Assembly (NCBI GenBank): GCA_004347925.1
Contig: QNVD01000250.1
Coordinates: 1-6,824, forward strand
DNA from: Hadesarchaea archaeon
GTDB taxonomy: Archaea; Hadarchaeota; Hadarchaeia; Hadarchaeales; WYZ-LMO6
Reading direction: 5' to 3'
DNA length: 6,824 nt
The position numbers and the translations under genes were made by a program. This document shows positions 1 through 5,583 of this stretch, piece after piece. How positions within the stretch are numbered: position 1 is the stretch's first letter; the number at the start of each line of letters is the position of its first letter. Below the pieces are notes generated by a model, which was not told the DNA's origin, made no database searches, and saw nothing but the letters and a program-made list of their open reading frames with translations.

Positions 1-1629
1 AGGGAGAGGCGGGCCCAGGTCCTGTGGGGGATCAAGGACTTCAGGCGCAGGTTCGGGAGGGAGCCCGAGGGGATGTGGCTCCCGGAGACGGCCGTGAACC
101 TGGAGACCCTGGAGCTCCTGGCGGAGAGGGGGATAAGGTTCACCGTCCTGGCCCCCCACCAGGCCGCCAGGGTGAGGGAGATCGGGAGGAGGGAGTGGAG
201 GGAGGTCTCGGGGGGGAGGGTGGACCCCACCATGCCCTACCTCTGCCGCCTCCCCTCCGGCAGGTCCCTCTCCCTCTTCTTCTACCACGGGGGGCTCTCC
301 TTCGGGGTGGCCTTCGGGGGCCTCCTGCACAGCGGGGAGGAGCTGGCCAGGAGGATCCTGGGGAGCTTCTCCCCCAGGCCCGGTCCCCAGCTGGTGCACC
401 TGGCCACGGACGGGGAGAGCTACGGGCACCACCACCGGTTCGGGGACATGGCCCTGGCCTACTGCTTCAGGTACCTGGAGGCCAGGGGGGAGGCCAGGCC
501 CACCGTCTACGGCGAGTACCTGGAGAGGCACCCCCCCACCCAGGAGGTCCAGATTTTGGAGAACACCTCCTGGAGCTGCGCCCACGGGCTGGAGAGGTGG
601 AGGAGGGACTGCGGCTGCGGCCTGGTGCACAGGGAGGGGTGGACCAGGGCGTGGAGGGGTCCCCTGAGGGAGGCCCTGGACTGGCTCAGGGACTCCCTCT
701 CCTCCCTCTACGAGAGGGAGGCGGGGAGGATGGTGAGGGATCCTTGGAGGGCCAGGGAGGAGTACGTGGAGGTGGTGCTGGACCGCTCCCGGCTGGAGGA
801 GTTCCTGAGGAGGCAGGGGGCGGGGGAGCTGCCTGAGGGGGAGAGGGTGAGGCTACTGAAGCTGCTGGAGATGCAGAGGCACCTCCTGCTGATGTACTCC
901 AGCTGCGGGTGGTTCTTCGACGAGATCTCCGGGCTGGAGACGGTGATCATCCTCAGGCACGCGGCCAGGGCCCTCCACCTGGCCAGGGAGGTCACGGGGG
1001 TGGACCTGGAGCCGGAGTTCGTGCGCAGGCTGGGGAGGGCCCCCAGCAACCTGCCCGAGTTCGGGACGGGGGCGGGGGTGTACGAGAAGCTGGTGAGGCC
1101 CTCGGCCTGCGACCCGGCCAGGGCGGCCGCCCACCTGGCCCTCCTCTCCCTCTTCCGTCCCGGCTTCCCCTCCGCCTTCTTCTCCTTCGAGGTGGAGGGG
1201 GAGGTGGCCTACGGCGAGGAGGGGGAGAGGGGGAGGATGAGGGTGGGGAGGCTGGAGCTGCGCTCCGTGCTGACGGGGGAGAGGGCCTCCTTCCACTTCT
1301 GCGCCCTCCTCACCCCCTGGTTCTTCCCCCTGGCCTTCCTCAGGGGGGGAGAGGGGGAGTTTCCCCCCGACCTGCTCCGGAGGCTCAGGGGGGCGATGGG
1401 GAGGGGGATGGGTGAGGCGGTGAGGGTGGCGGAGGAGAGCTTCCCCCTCCACTATTCCCTCCGCCACCTGCTGGGCGATCCCCGCAGGGAGGTGCTGGAG
1501 AGGATGGTGGAGGAGAGGCTGGGGGCCCTCCTCTTCCTGCTGGAGGAGGCGGTGGGGCTCCTCCCCTCCTCCAGGAAGGGGGAGAGGGGCTGCCCAGGGA
1601 GTTCTCTCCCCTGCTGGAGTTCTGGATGA
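1..1629 (+). CDS. GH57-type glycoside hydrolase with DUF3536 domain, 5' partial and frameshifted near its 3' end
   Basis: The reading frame is open from the first base, so the start lies outside the window. The visible part is 542 residues. The first Met (position 73) sits inside a conserved block (GREPEGMWLPETAV) and is not the start. GH57 enzymes cleave or transfer alpha-glucans. MWLPE at residues 25-29 matches the region carrying the nucleophile Glu in GH57 branching enzymes (E29 here). ATDGESYGHHH supplies the acid/base Asp (D137). Further family blocks are ENTSWSCAHG, a CGCG pair, LLEMQRH and SCGWFFDEISGLET, which fit the GH57 plus DUF3536 architecture. The exact substrate is not known to me. 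From about residue 522 the frame stops resembling the family (SSRKGERGCPGSS, then TGA), while the expected C-terminus continues in the frame of the next entry. A one-base loss in 1558-1590 would explain this. The family call is firm; whether the break is biological is open. Confidence 0.9.
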   Translation, partial: RERRAQVLWGIKDFRRRFGREPEGMWLPETAVNLETLELLAERGIRFTVLAPHQAARVREIGRREWREVSGGRVDPTMPYLCRLPSGRSLSLFFYHGGLSFGVAFGGLLHSGEELARRILGSFSPRPGPQLVHLATDGESYGHHHRFGDMALAYCFRYLEARGEARPTVYGEYLERHPPTQEVQILENTSWSCAHGLERWRRDCGCGLVHREGWTRAWRGPLREALDWLRDSLSSLYEREAGRMVRDPWRAREEYVEVVLDRSRLEEFLRRQGAGELPEGERVRLLKLLEMQRHLLLMYSSCGWFFDEISGLETVIILRHAARALHLAREVTGVDLEPEFVRRLGRAPSNLPEFGTGAGVYEKLVRPSACDPARAAAHLALLSLFRPGFPSAFFSFEVEGEVAYGEEGERGRMRVGRLELRSVLTGERASFHFCALLTPWFFPLAFLRGGEGEFPPDLLRRLRGAMGRGMGEAVRVAEESFPLHYSLRHLLGDPRREVLERMVEERLGALLFLLEEAVGLLPSSRKGERGCPGSSLPCWSSG

Positions 1630-1997
1630 ACCTGGAGCTCAAGAGGGAGCTGGAGGAGGGGAACTTCGGGAGGGCGGCCAGGAGGATGGAGGAGATGAAG
1701 GAGTTCTCGCTGGAGGCGGACCTCCCCCTTCTCTCCCTCGTCCTCTCCAGGAAGCTGGGGGAGCTGGCGGGGAGGCTCTCGGGGGGGCCGGGGGACCTGG
1801 AGGTGCTGGGGGAGATGGAGAGGGCCCTCTCCCTCCCCCTGAGGCCCAACCTCTGGAGGGCGCAGGTGAGCTGCTTCAGGCTGCTGGGGGAGTACGCCAG
1901 GAGGAGGGCCGGGGGGGAGGACCCCGCCTGGGTGGAGCTCTTCGGGAGGGTGGCGGAGAAGCTGGGCCTCAGGCTCCCCTCCCCGAAGGATTTATAG
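1626..1997 (+). CDS. C-terminal piece of the GH57/DUF3536 protein in a shifted frame
   Basis: This 123-residue frame overlaps the preceding gene by four bases (ATGA). It does not look like an independent protein. Read upstream of its Met, the same frame gives GLPREFSPLLEFW, which resembles the segment expected in DUF3536 proteins just after where the upstream frame breaks. Downstream, LPLRPNLWRAQ and a Trp-Val-x-x-Phe segment near the end resemble the domain's final helices. It is therefore most likely the last part of one protein, separated by a single missing base upstream. The alternative is a split protein, in which ribosomes ending at TGA 1627-1629 restart at the overlapping ATG. Composition is rich in Leu, Glu and Arg, like the neighbours, with no membrane segment. 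It ends at TAG 1995-1997, inside the TATA box proposed for purU. The domain assignment is from memory of the family pattern, not a search. Confidence 0.7.
   Translation: MNLELKRELEEGNFGRAARRMEEMKEFSLEADLPLLSLVLSRKLGELAGRLSGGPGDLEVLGEMERALSLPLRPNLWRAQVSCFRLLGEYARRRAGGEDPAWVELFGRVAEKLGLRLPSPKDL
1991..1996 (+). promoter_or_regulatory. TATA box of purU, leaderless spacing
   Basis: TTTATA is preceded by an A/G-rich stretch (CGAAGGA, 1984-1990) that resembles an archaeal BRE. Its centre is about 25-26 bases before the ATG at 2019, so transcription would start at or within a base or two of the start codon. No Shine-Dalgarno sequence precedes that ATG (the bases are CCCCCTGCTTTGCTG), which fits a leaderless message. 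The box overlaps the last codon and stop of the upstream gene. This suggests purU is transcribed separately, although read-through is possible. Confidence 0.6.
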
Positions 1998-2018
1998 CGC
2001 CCGCCCCCTGCTTTGCTG

Positions 2019-2870
2019 ATGGAAACCGCCATCCTGCTCCTCTCCTGCCCCGACGCCAAGGGGATAGACGCCAGGATCTCCAGCTTCATCTGGCAGAACG
2101 AAGGAAACATCGTGCACTTCGACCAGCACGTGGATGAGGAGTTCGGGAGGTACTTCGCCAGGGTGGAGTGGACGCTGGAGGACTTCAGGCTTCCCAGGGA
2201 GGGGATAAGGGAGGCCCTCCTCCCGCTGGCCTCCGAGCTCCGCGCGGACTGGAGGATCCACTTCAGCTCGGAGAGGCCCAGGGTGGGGATCATGGTCTCC
2301 AGGCACCTCCACTGCCTCTACGACCTGCTGGCCCGCTGGAAGGAGGGGAGGCTGAGGTGCGAGATACCCCTCATCATCGGGGACAAGCCCGACGGGGAGG
2401 GGGTGGCCAGGATGTTCGGGATACCTTTCCACCACCTTCCGGTGGATCTGGAGAGGAGGGAGGAGGGGGAGAGGAGGCAGATCGAGCTTCTCAAGAGGGA
2501 GGGGGTGGAGCTGGTGGTCCTGGCCAGGTACGGGAAGATCCTCTCCCCCCTCTTCGTGGAGGAGTTCAGGAACAGGATCATAAGCGTGCACCCCTCCTTC
2601 CTCCCGGCCTTCCCCGGGAAGGATCCCTTCACGCAGGCCTACCGGAGGGGGGTGAAGCTCATAGGGGCCACCGCCCACTTCGTGAGCGAGGAGGTGGACG
2701 AGGGACCCATCATCTACCAGGACGTGGTGAGGATAAGCCACAAGGATAGCCCGGCCGACCTGGTGAGGAAGAGCGAGAACCTGGAGAAGATCAGCCTGAG
2801 CGAGGCCGTCAGGCTCTACTGCGAGAGGAGGATCCTCGTCTACGAGAACAAGACCATCGTCTTCGAGTAG
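2019..2870 (+). CDS. purU: Formyltetrahydrofolate deformylase-like protein (PurU family)
   Basis: The 283-residue protein matches the usual PurU length (about 280). PurU hydrolyses 10-formyltetrahydrofolate to formate and tetrahydrofolate, adjusting one-carbon pools and supplying formate for purine synthesis. Residues 1-80 form an ACT-like sensor domain (SCPDAKGIDARIS, then a Gly-Asn-Ile and a DQHVD segment). Residues 87-283 form the formyl-transferase-fold domain: HCLYDLLARW, FGIPFHHLPVD, HPSFLPAFPG, GVKLIGATAHFV and DEGPIIYQ. Of the Asn-His-Asp catalytic set of this fold, His191 and Asp227 are present. The Asn position is Ser189 (AGC, 2583-2585), in ISVHPS instead of the usual NIH motif. 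Activity or substrate may therefore differ from bacterial PurU. I chose ATG 2019 over the in-frame TTG 2013 because it starts directly at the ACT domain and fits the TATA spacing. It converges with the propeller gene across 5 bases. Family is sure; reaction less so. Confidence 0.88.
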   Translation: METAILLLSCPDAKGIDARISSFIWQNEGNIVHFDQHVDEEFGRYFARVEWTLEDFRLPREGIREALLPLASELRADWRIHFSSERPRVGIMVSRHLHCLYDLLARWKEGRLRCEIPLIIGDKPDGEGVARMFGIPFHHLPVDLERREEGERRQIELLKREGVELVVLARYGKILSPLFVEEFRNRIISVHPSFLPAFPGKDPFTQAYRRGVKLIGATAHFVSEEVDEGPIIYQDVVRISHKDSPADLVRKSENLEKISLSEAVRLYCERRILVYENKTIVFE

Positions 2871-2875
2871 CCCGG

Positions 2876-4741
2876 TCAGAGTCCGATCTCGTTCACGGTC
2901 TCCCAGGTCCTCTCGTCGAGCACGGTGAGGTTCTCCTCGGAGATCACGTAGAGGTAGTCGTCCAGGTAAACGGCCCTCCTGGCCGTCACCTCCTCCACCT
3001 CCCTGACCACCTCAAGGTCGCTCCCCGCGTAGGAGATCACGTACCCCCTTCCGGAGGAGGGGAGGAAGAAGACCCCGTGGTCGGGGTCCAGGAGGAAGGC
3101 GTGGTGCGTGTCCAGGATCTCGGACCAGTACTCCTCCAGCAGGAGCCTGTCCAGCTCCGCGGGGCTGGAGGGGGAGGAGACGTCGAAGAGGGAGACCTTC
3201 ACCCTCCAGCTCTCCCTCCCTATCGCCAGCAGGAGGTTCTCGCTTATCGGGTGCAGGTAGGAGGAGTATCCGGGCATCTCCAGCTCCCCCACCACCTTCG
3301 GGTCGGAGGGGTCGGAGAGGTCCATAACGTGCAAGGGGTCGGTCTCCCTGAAGGTCACCACGTATCCCCGGTTCCCCAGGAACCTCACCGCGTAGATTTC
3401 CTCCCCTACGCCCAGATCCCTCAGGGAGCCCACCACCTTAAGCCCCCGGTCCAGGACGTACACGTCGTTGGCGCTCTTCCCTCCCCACCCCAGCATCCAG
3501 GGCTCGACGGTGGTGGCGAGGCGGAGGTACCCACCCTCCTCGTCCAGGGAGAACTGGTTCAGAGGCCTTCCGGGGACCTCGGCCTGGGCCACGATCTCGA
3601 AGTTCTCCAGAGCTATCTTCACCAGGTGGGTGGTCTCCAGCTCCCTCATCCTCCCCGTCACGTACTCCTCCCACCTCCCCCACAGTTCTTCCTGGGGGAG
3701 GGAGGCGGAGGACAGAAGGAGGTTGAGCTCCACCAGCTTCGCGGTGTCGCTGAGTTCGTACCCCATGAGCCGCTCTATCCTACCCCAGGTTTCGGGGGGG
3801 AGGAGGTCCAGGCCCCTCTCGCGGAGGAAATCGTAGTACACCCGGATGGGGGAGGGGTAGTAGGTGTAGGTGAGGTAGAGGGATCCCTCGGACATGTAGA
3901 CCACCGAGCTGCCGGAGTATCCGAGGAAGCTCAGGCTCTTCTCCACCCTTCCCTCCCTGGGGTCCAGGACCAGGGCGGTGTACACCGAGTCCGCGGGCAT
4001 GGGCTGGGGCGGTCGGTAGATGTCGGTGGCCTTGACCCTGAGTTCACTCTCCCCGGCCCTGAGGGGCAGCAGGGGGAGAGGGGTCTGGCTCTCCACGGGG
4101 GTGCTGGTGACGAGGTAGAGCTTGCCCCGGTGAAGACGTGCGGAGACCAGCGTGGAGTTCAGTTCCACCTCCCATGCCTCCCTGGGGGAGGAGGGATCGG
4201 AGACCTCGTAGCCGGTGATTCCGTCGGAGGAGAGGAGGACCAGCAGGTTCTCCAGGAGGAGGAGCTCCCCGCTCTTCCCCAGGGTTGAGGCCACCGAGAG
4301 CTCTGAAGGGGGAAAGGCCCTTATCACCTTCGTGTCCCGGAAGCCGGAGAAGTACAGGTACCTACCGTCCGTTTTTACCAGGTCCGGTTCGTCTATGCCC
4401 TTCACCTGCACTGTGGTCTCCGAGATCCTGGAGGCCCCCTCTCCCCCCGCCCCCTCTTCCAGGATCCGGGCGGGGGAGAGGGAGGTCCCCTTCAGCGGGT
4501 AACCCATGCCCCAGTAACCCTCCAGCCACTCCTGGGAGCGGGAGAGGTAGTCGGAGAATTCGGCCTCTGAGGAGAACCTGCTCAGCTCCGGGGCCTGCAC
4601 CCCCTTCCCCTGGCCGCGGAGCCAGAGCCATCCCAGGGAGACCGCGAGGAGGAGGCAGAGGGCCGCGATCCCGCAGGTCCTCAGGGGAGGTCCGGCCCCA
4701 CCCTTCACCCGTTTCTCCCACCTGCGGTAGTCCTCGGCCAC
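2876..4741 (-). CDS. Membrane-anchored beta-propeller domain protein (PF09826 type)
   Basis: The 621-residue protein belongs to the family described as secreted proteins with a C-terminal beta-propeller distantly related to WD40. No biochemical function is established that I know of. A basic N-terminus (residues 1-21) is followed by one hydrophobic segment (about 22-41) with no lipobox, so it is probably an uncleaved signal anchor with the propeller outside the cell. Family signatures are VQVKGIDEPDLVKTDG (111-126), NQFSLDEEGGYLRLAT (395-410), VVTFRETDPLHVMDLSDPSD (461-480), YSSYLHP (492-498) and a C-terminal YLDDYLYVIS block with VLDERTWETVNEI. The helical insert around 300-370 looks like a linker between blades. 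GTG at 4741 is the only usable start before an upstream in-frame TAG (4796-4798). A purine-rich stretch precedes it, but the TATA spacing suggests a leaderless message. The gene is divergent from the small RHH-like gene and convergent with purU. Codon use matches the neighbours. Confidence 0.92.
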   Translation of the reverse strand: MAEDYRRWEKRVKGGAGPPLRTCGIAALCLLLAVSLGWLWLRGQGKGVQAPELSRFSSEAEFSDYLSRSQEWLEGYWGMGYPLKGTSLSPARILEEGAGGEGASRISETTVQVKGIDEPDLVKTDGRYLYFSGFRDTKVIRAFPPSELSVASTLGKSGELLLLENLLVLLSSDGITGYEVSDPSSPREAWEVELNSTLVSARLHRGKLYLVTSTPVESQTPLPLLPLRAGESELRVKATDIYRPPQPMPADSVYTALVLDPREGRVEKSLSFLGYSGSSVVYMSEGSLYLTYTYYPSPIRVYYDFLRERGLDLLPPETWGRIERLMGYELSDTAKLVELNLLLSSASLPQEELWGRWEEYVTGRMRELETTHLVKIALENFEIVAQAEVPGRPLNQFSLDEEGGYLRLATTVEPWMLGWGGKSANDVYVLDRGLKVVGSLRDLGVGEEIYAVRFLGNRGYVVTFRETDPLHVMDLSDPSDPKVVGELEMPGYSSYLHPISENLLLAIGRESWRVKVSLFDVSSPSSPAELDRLLLEEYWSEILDTHHAFLLDPDHGVFFLPSSGRGYVISYAGSDLEVVREVEEVTARRAVYLDDYLYVISEENLTVLDERTWETVNEIGL

Positions 4742-4765
4742 GTTTCCCCCTTTCCTTCTTCCCGG

Positions 4766-4772
4766 TAAATAT
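4766..4772 (-). promoter_or_regulatory. TATA box of the beta-propeller gene
   Basis: Read on the minus strand this is ATATTTA, an A/T island in very GC-rich surroundings. Its centre is about 28 bases upstream of the GTG start at 4741, so the transcript would begin almost at the start codon. A purine-rich run (GGAAAGGGGGAAAC) lies just before the GTG and could instead act as a weak ribosome binding site if transcription begins further upstream. Confidence 0.5.
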
Positions 4773-4782
4773 CCAGCCCGGA

Positions 4783-4796
4783 ACGTGGACGTGTCC
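4783..4796. promoter_or_regulatory. Possible operator between divergent promoters (ACGTG repeats)
   Basis: ACGTG occurs twice, 6 bases apart (4783-4787 and 4789-4793), followed by a GGAC-GT-GTCC inverted repeat (4787-4796). The cluster lies between the two divergent TATA boxes. Ribbon-helix-helix proteins often bind short tandem or inverted repeats in such places, and an RHH-like gene is adjacent. The repeats are short enough to arise by chance, so this is only a candidate. Confidence 0.2.
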
Positions 4797-4824
4797 TAAG
4801 ATGGATACGGGTGAGTGGGGAGGG

Positions 4825-4831
4825 TATTTTA
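4825..4831 (+). promoter_or_regulatory. TATA box of the small RHH-like gene
   Basis: TATTTTA is an isolated A/T run in GC-rich DNA. Its centre is about 27 bases before the ATG at 4855, again the spacing for a leaderless transcript. The upstream GGGGAGGG is purine-rich but not a good BRE match. Confidence 0.5.
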
Positions 4832-4854
4832 TGGGGATGGCCCCAGTCTAGGTG

Positions 4855-5061
4855 ATGAGGTTCAGGAAGCCCCAGGGGCGTCAGCCCGTTTCGATCGAGG
4901 AGGTTTTTCTGGAGCCCAAGAACCAGAAACTGGTGGTCTACCTCCCACCCACCCTGAAGGAGCTCCTGGAGGAGCTGGCCAGGACCTCGGAGGTGAGGAC
5001 CAACACGTGCGTCCTCTACCTCCTGGTTAAGCAGCTGAAGGAACTGGGCCTGCTGAAGTAG
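4855..5061 (+). CDS. Small ribbon-helix-helix-like protein, putative DNA-binding regulator
   Basis: This is a 68-residue protein without a named family that I recognise. Its pattern fits a ribbon-helix-helix fold: a basic N-terminal tail (RFRKPQGRQ), a strand (KLVVYLP, 25-31), helix 1 (about 33-45, TLKELLEELARTS), a short turn with Arg48-Thr-Asn, and helix 2 (about 50-64) ending in KELGLL. RHH proteins act as dimers, with the strand contacting DNA, and usually repress their own or neighbouring genes. It is divergent from the propeller gene across a shared promoter region and convergent with the adenosyltransferase gene (8 bases apart). I chose ATG 4855 for its distance from the TATA box; GTG 4852 would add one residue. 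It could also be a protein-interaction domain without DNA binding. The gene itself is well supported by its promoter and by filling the gap exactly; the fold call is moderate. Confidence 0.6.
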   Translation: MRFRKPQGRQPVSIEEVFLEPKNQKLVVYLPPTLKELLEELARTSEVRTNTCVLYLLVKQLKELGLLK

Positions 5062-5069
5062 CCCCCCTC

Positions 5070-5582
5070 CTAGTAGTGGATCCCCTTCTTGGCCCGGGGG
5101 TTTTCGGGGAGCTTGACCTCCCTCACCTCCACCACCGCGTCCGCCCTCTCCACCAGCTCCCTGGGGGCGTACCTCCCCGTGATCACCACATCCGTTTTTT
5201 TCGGGAGTTCGTCCAGGAGCCTCAGCACCTCCCCCACGTCCGCCATCCCCCAGGCCAGGGCCAGGTTCAGCTCGTCCAGGATGAGGAGGTCGGGCCTCTT
5301 CCTCCTGGCCACCTCCCTGGCGAACTCCAGGCCCCTCTTCACCAGCTCCCTGTCCTTCTCCCCCAGCTCCTCCTTCCTCCTCCACCCCCTCCTGCCGAAC
5401 TGGTGGATCTCGTAGTGGGGGGCCAGCCTCCTCCTCACCTTGTACTCCCCCGTGTTCTTCCACCACTTCAGGAACTGGATGATGACCACCCTCCTCCCCT
5501 GCCCCACCGCCCTCAGGGCCAGGCCCAGCGCGCCGGTGGTCTTCCCGGGTCCCGTCCCCGTCAGTACGTATACCTCTCCCAT
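5070..5582 (-). CDS. cobO: Cob(I)yrinic acid a,c-diamide / corrinoid adenosyltransferase (CobA/CobO/BtuR family)
   Basis: The enzyme transfers the 5'-deoxyadenosyl group of ATP to the cobalt of reduced corrinoids, making adenosylcobalamin or its precursor in the cytoplasm. Family features run the full 170 residues: a P-loop GTGPGKTT (9-16) with Lys14, the VVIIQFLKW block (32-40), a Walker B-like LLILDELN (99-106), VVITGRYAP (132-140) and the terminal RAKKGIHY. It lacks the N-terminal extension of Salmonella CobA. The P-loop has Pro12 where bacterial members often have Lys. ATG 5582-5580 starts one base after the TGA of the ribonucleotide reductase gene (TGA-C-ATG). No Shine-Dalgarno sequence is visible, so translation is probably coupled to the upstream gene. 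The pairing is meaningful because the reductase depends on adenosylcobalamin. PduO and EutT adenosyltransferases are unrelated families and do not fit. Confidence 0.93.
   Translation of the reverse strand: MGEVYVLTGTGPGKTTGALGLALRAVGQGRRVVIIQFLKWWKNTGEYKVRRRLAPHYEIHQFGRRGWRRKEELGEKDRELVKRGLEFAREVARRKRPDLLILDELNLALAWGMADVGEVLRLLDELPKKTDVVITGRYAPRELVERADAVVEVREVKLPENPRAKKGIHY
5195..5201 (+). terminator. Possible T-rich termination signal for the RHH-like gene
   Basis: A run of seven T lies about 135 bases downstream of the RHH-like stop codon. It is among the longest T runs in the window, and archaeal RNA polymerase often stops at such runs. It is also simply the complement of two Lys codons in the adenosyltransferase gene, so function is uncertain. 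Confidence 0.2.
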
Positions 5583-5583
5583 G

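Noticed and set aside
24..836. Open frame of 270 codons overlapping the GH57 gene
   Set aside because: Its product is a Gly/Pro/Arg-rich low-complexity chain with no family blocks. It is a by-product of GC-rich, purine-loaded coding DNA; the overlapping frame has clear GH57 motifs.
2013..2015. TTG as the start codon of purU
   Set aside because: The ATG six bases later begins directly at the ACT domain and suits the TATA spacing better; the two extra residues have no support.
1385..2293. Minus-strand open frame of 302 codons across the GH57/purU junction
   Set aside because: The product is Ser/Pro-rich and spans two convincingly coded plus-strand genes and a promoter. It has no promoter of its own or recognisable domain.
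3077..4288. Plus-strand open frame of 403 codons opposite the propeller gene
   Set aside because: The translation is His/Gly/Val-rich without domains, while the opposite strand carries full PF09826 signatures. Few stops arise because the coding strand is purine-rich and GC-rich.
4285..4851. Plus-strand open frame running from within the propeller gene into the intergenic region
   Set aside because: The product is Pro/Arg/Ser-rich and low complexity. It covers the divergent promoters and ends just before the real small gene.
5195..5201. A7 run (minus strand) in the adenosyltransferase gene as a slippage site
   Set aside because: The adenosyltransferase frame is intact and family-like on both sides, so no recoding is needed. 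The run simply encodes Lys-Lys.
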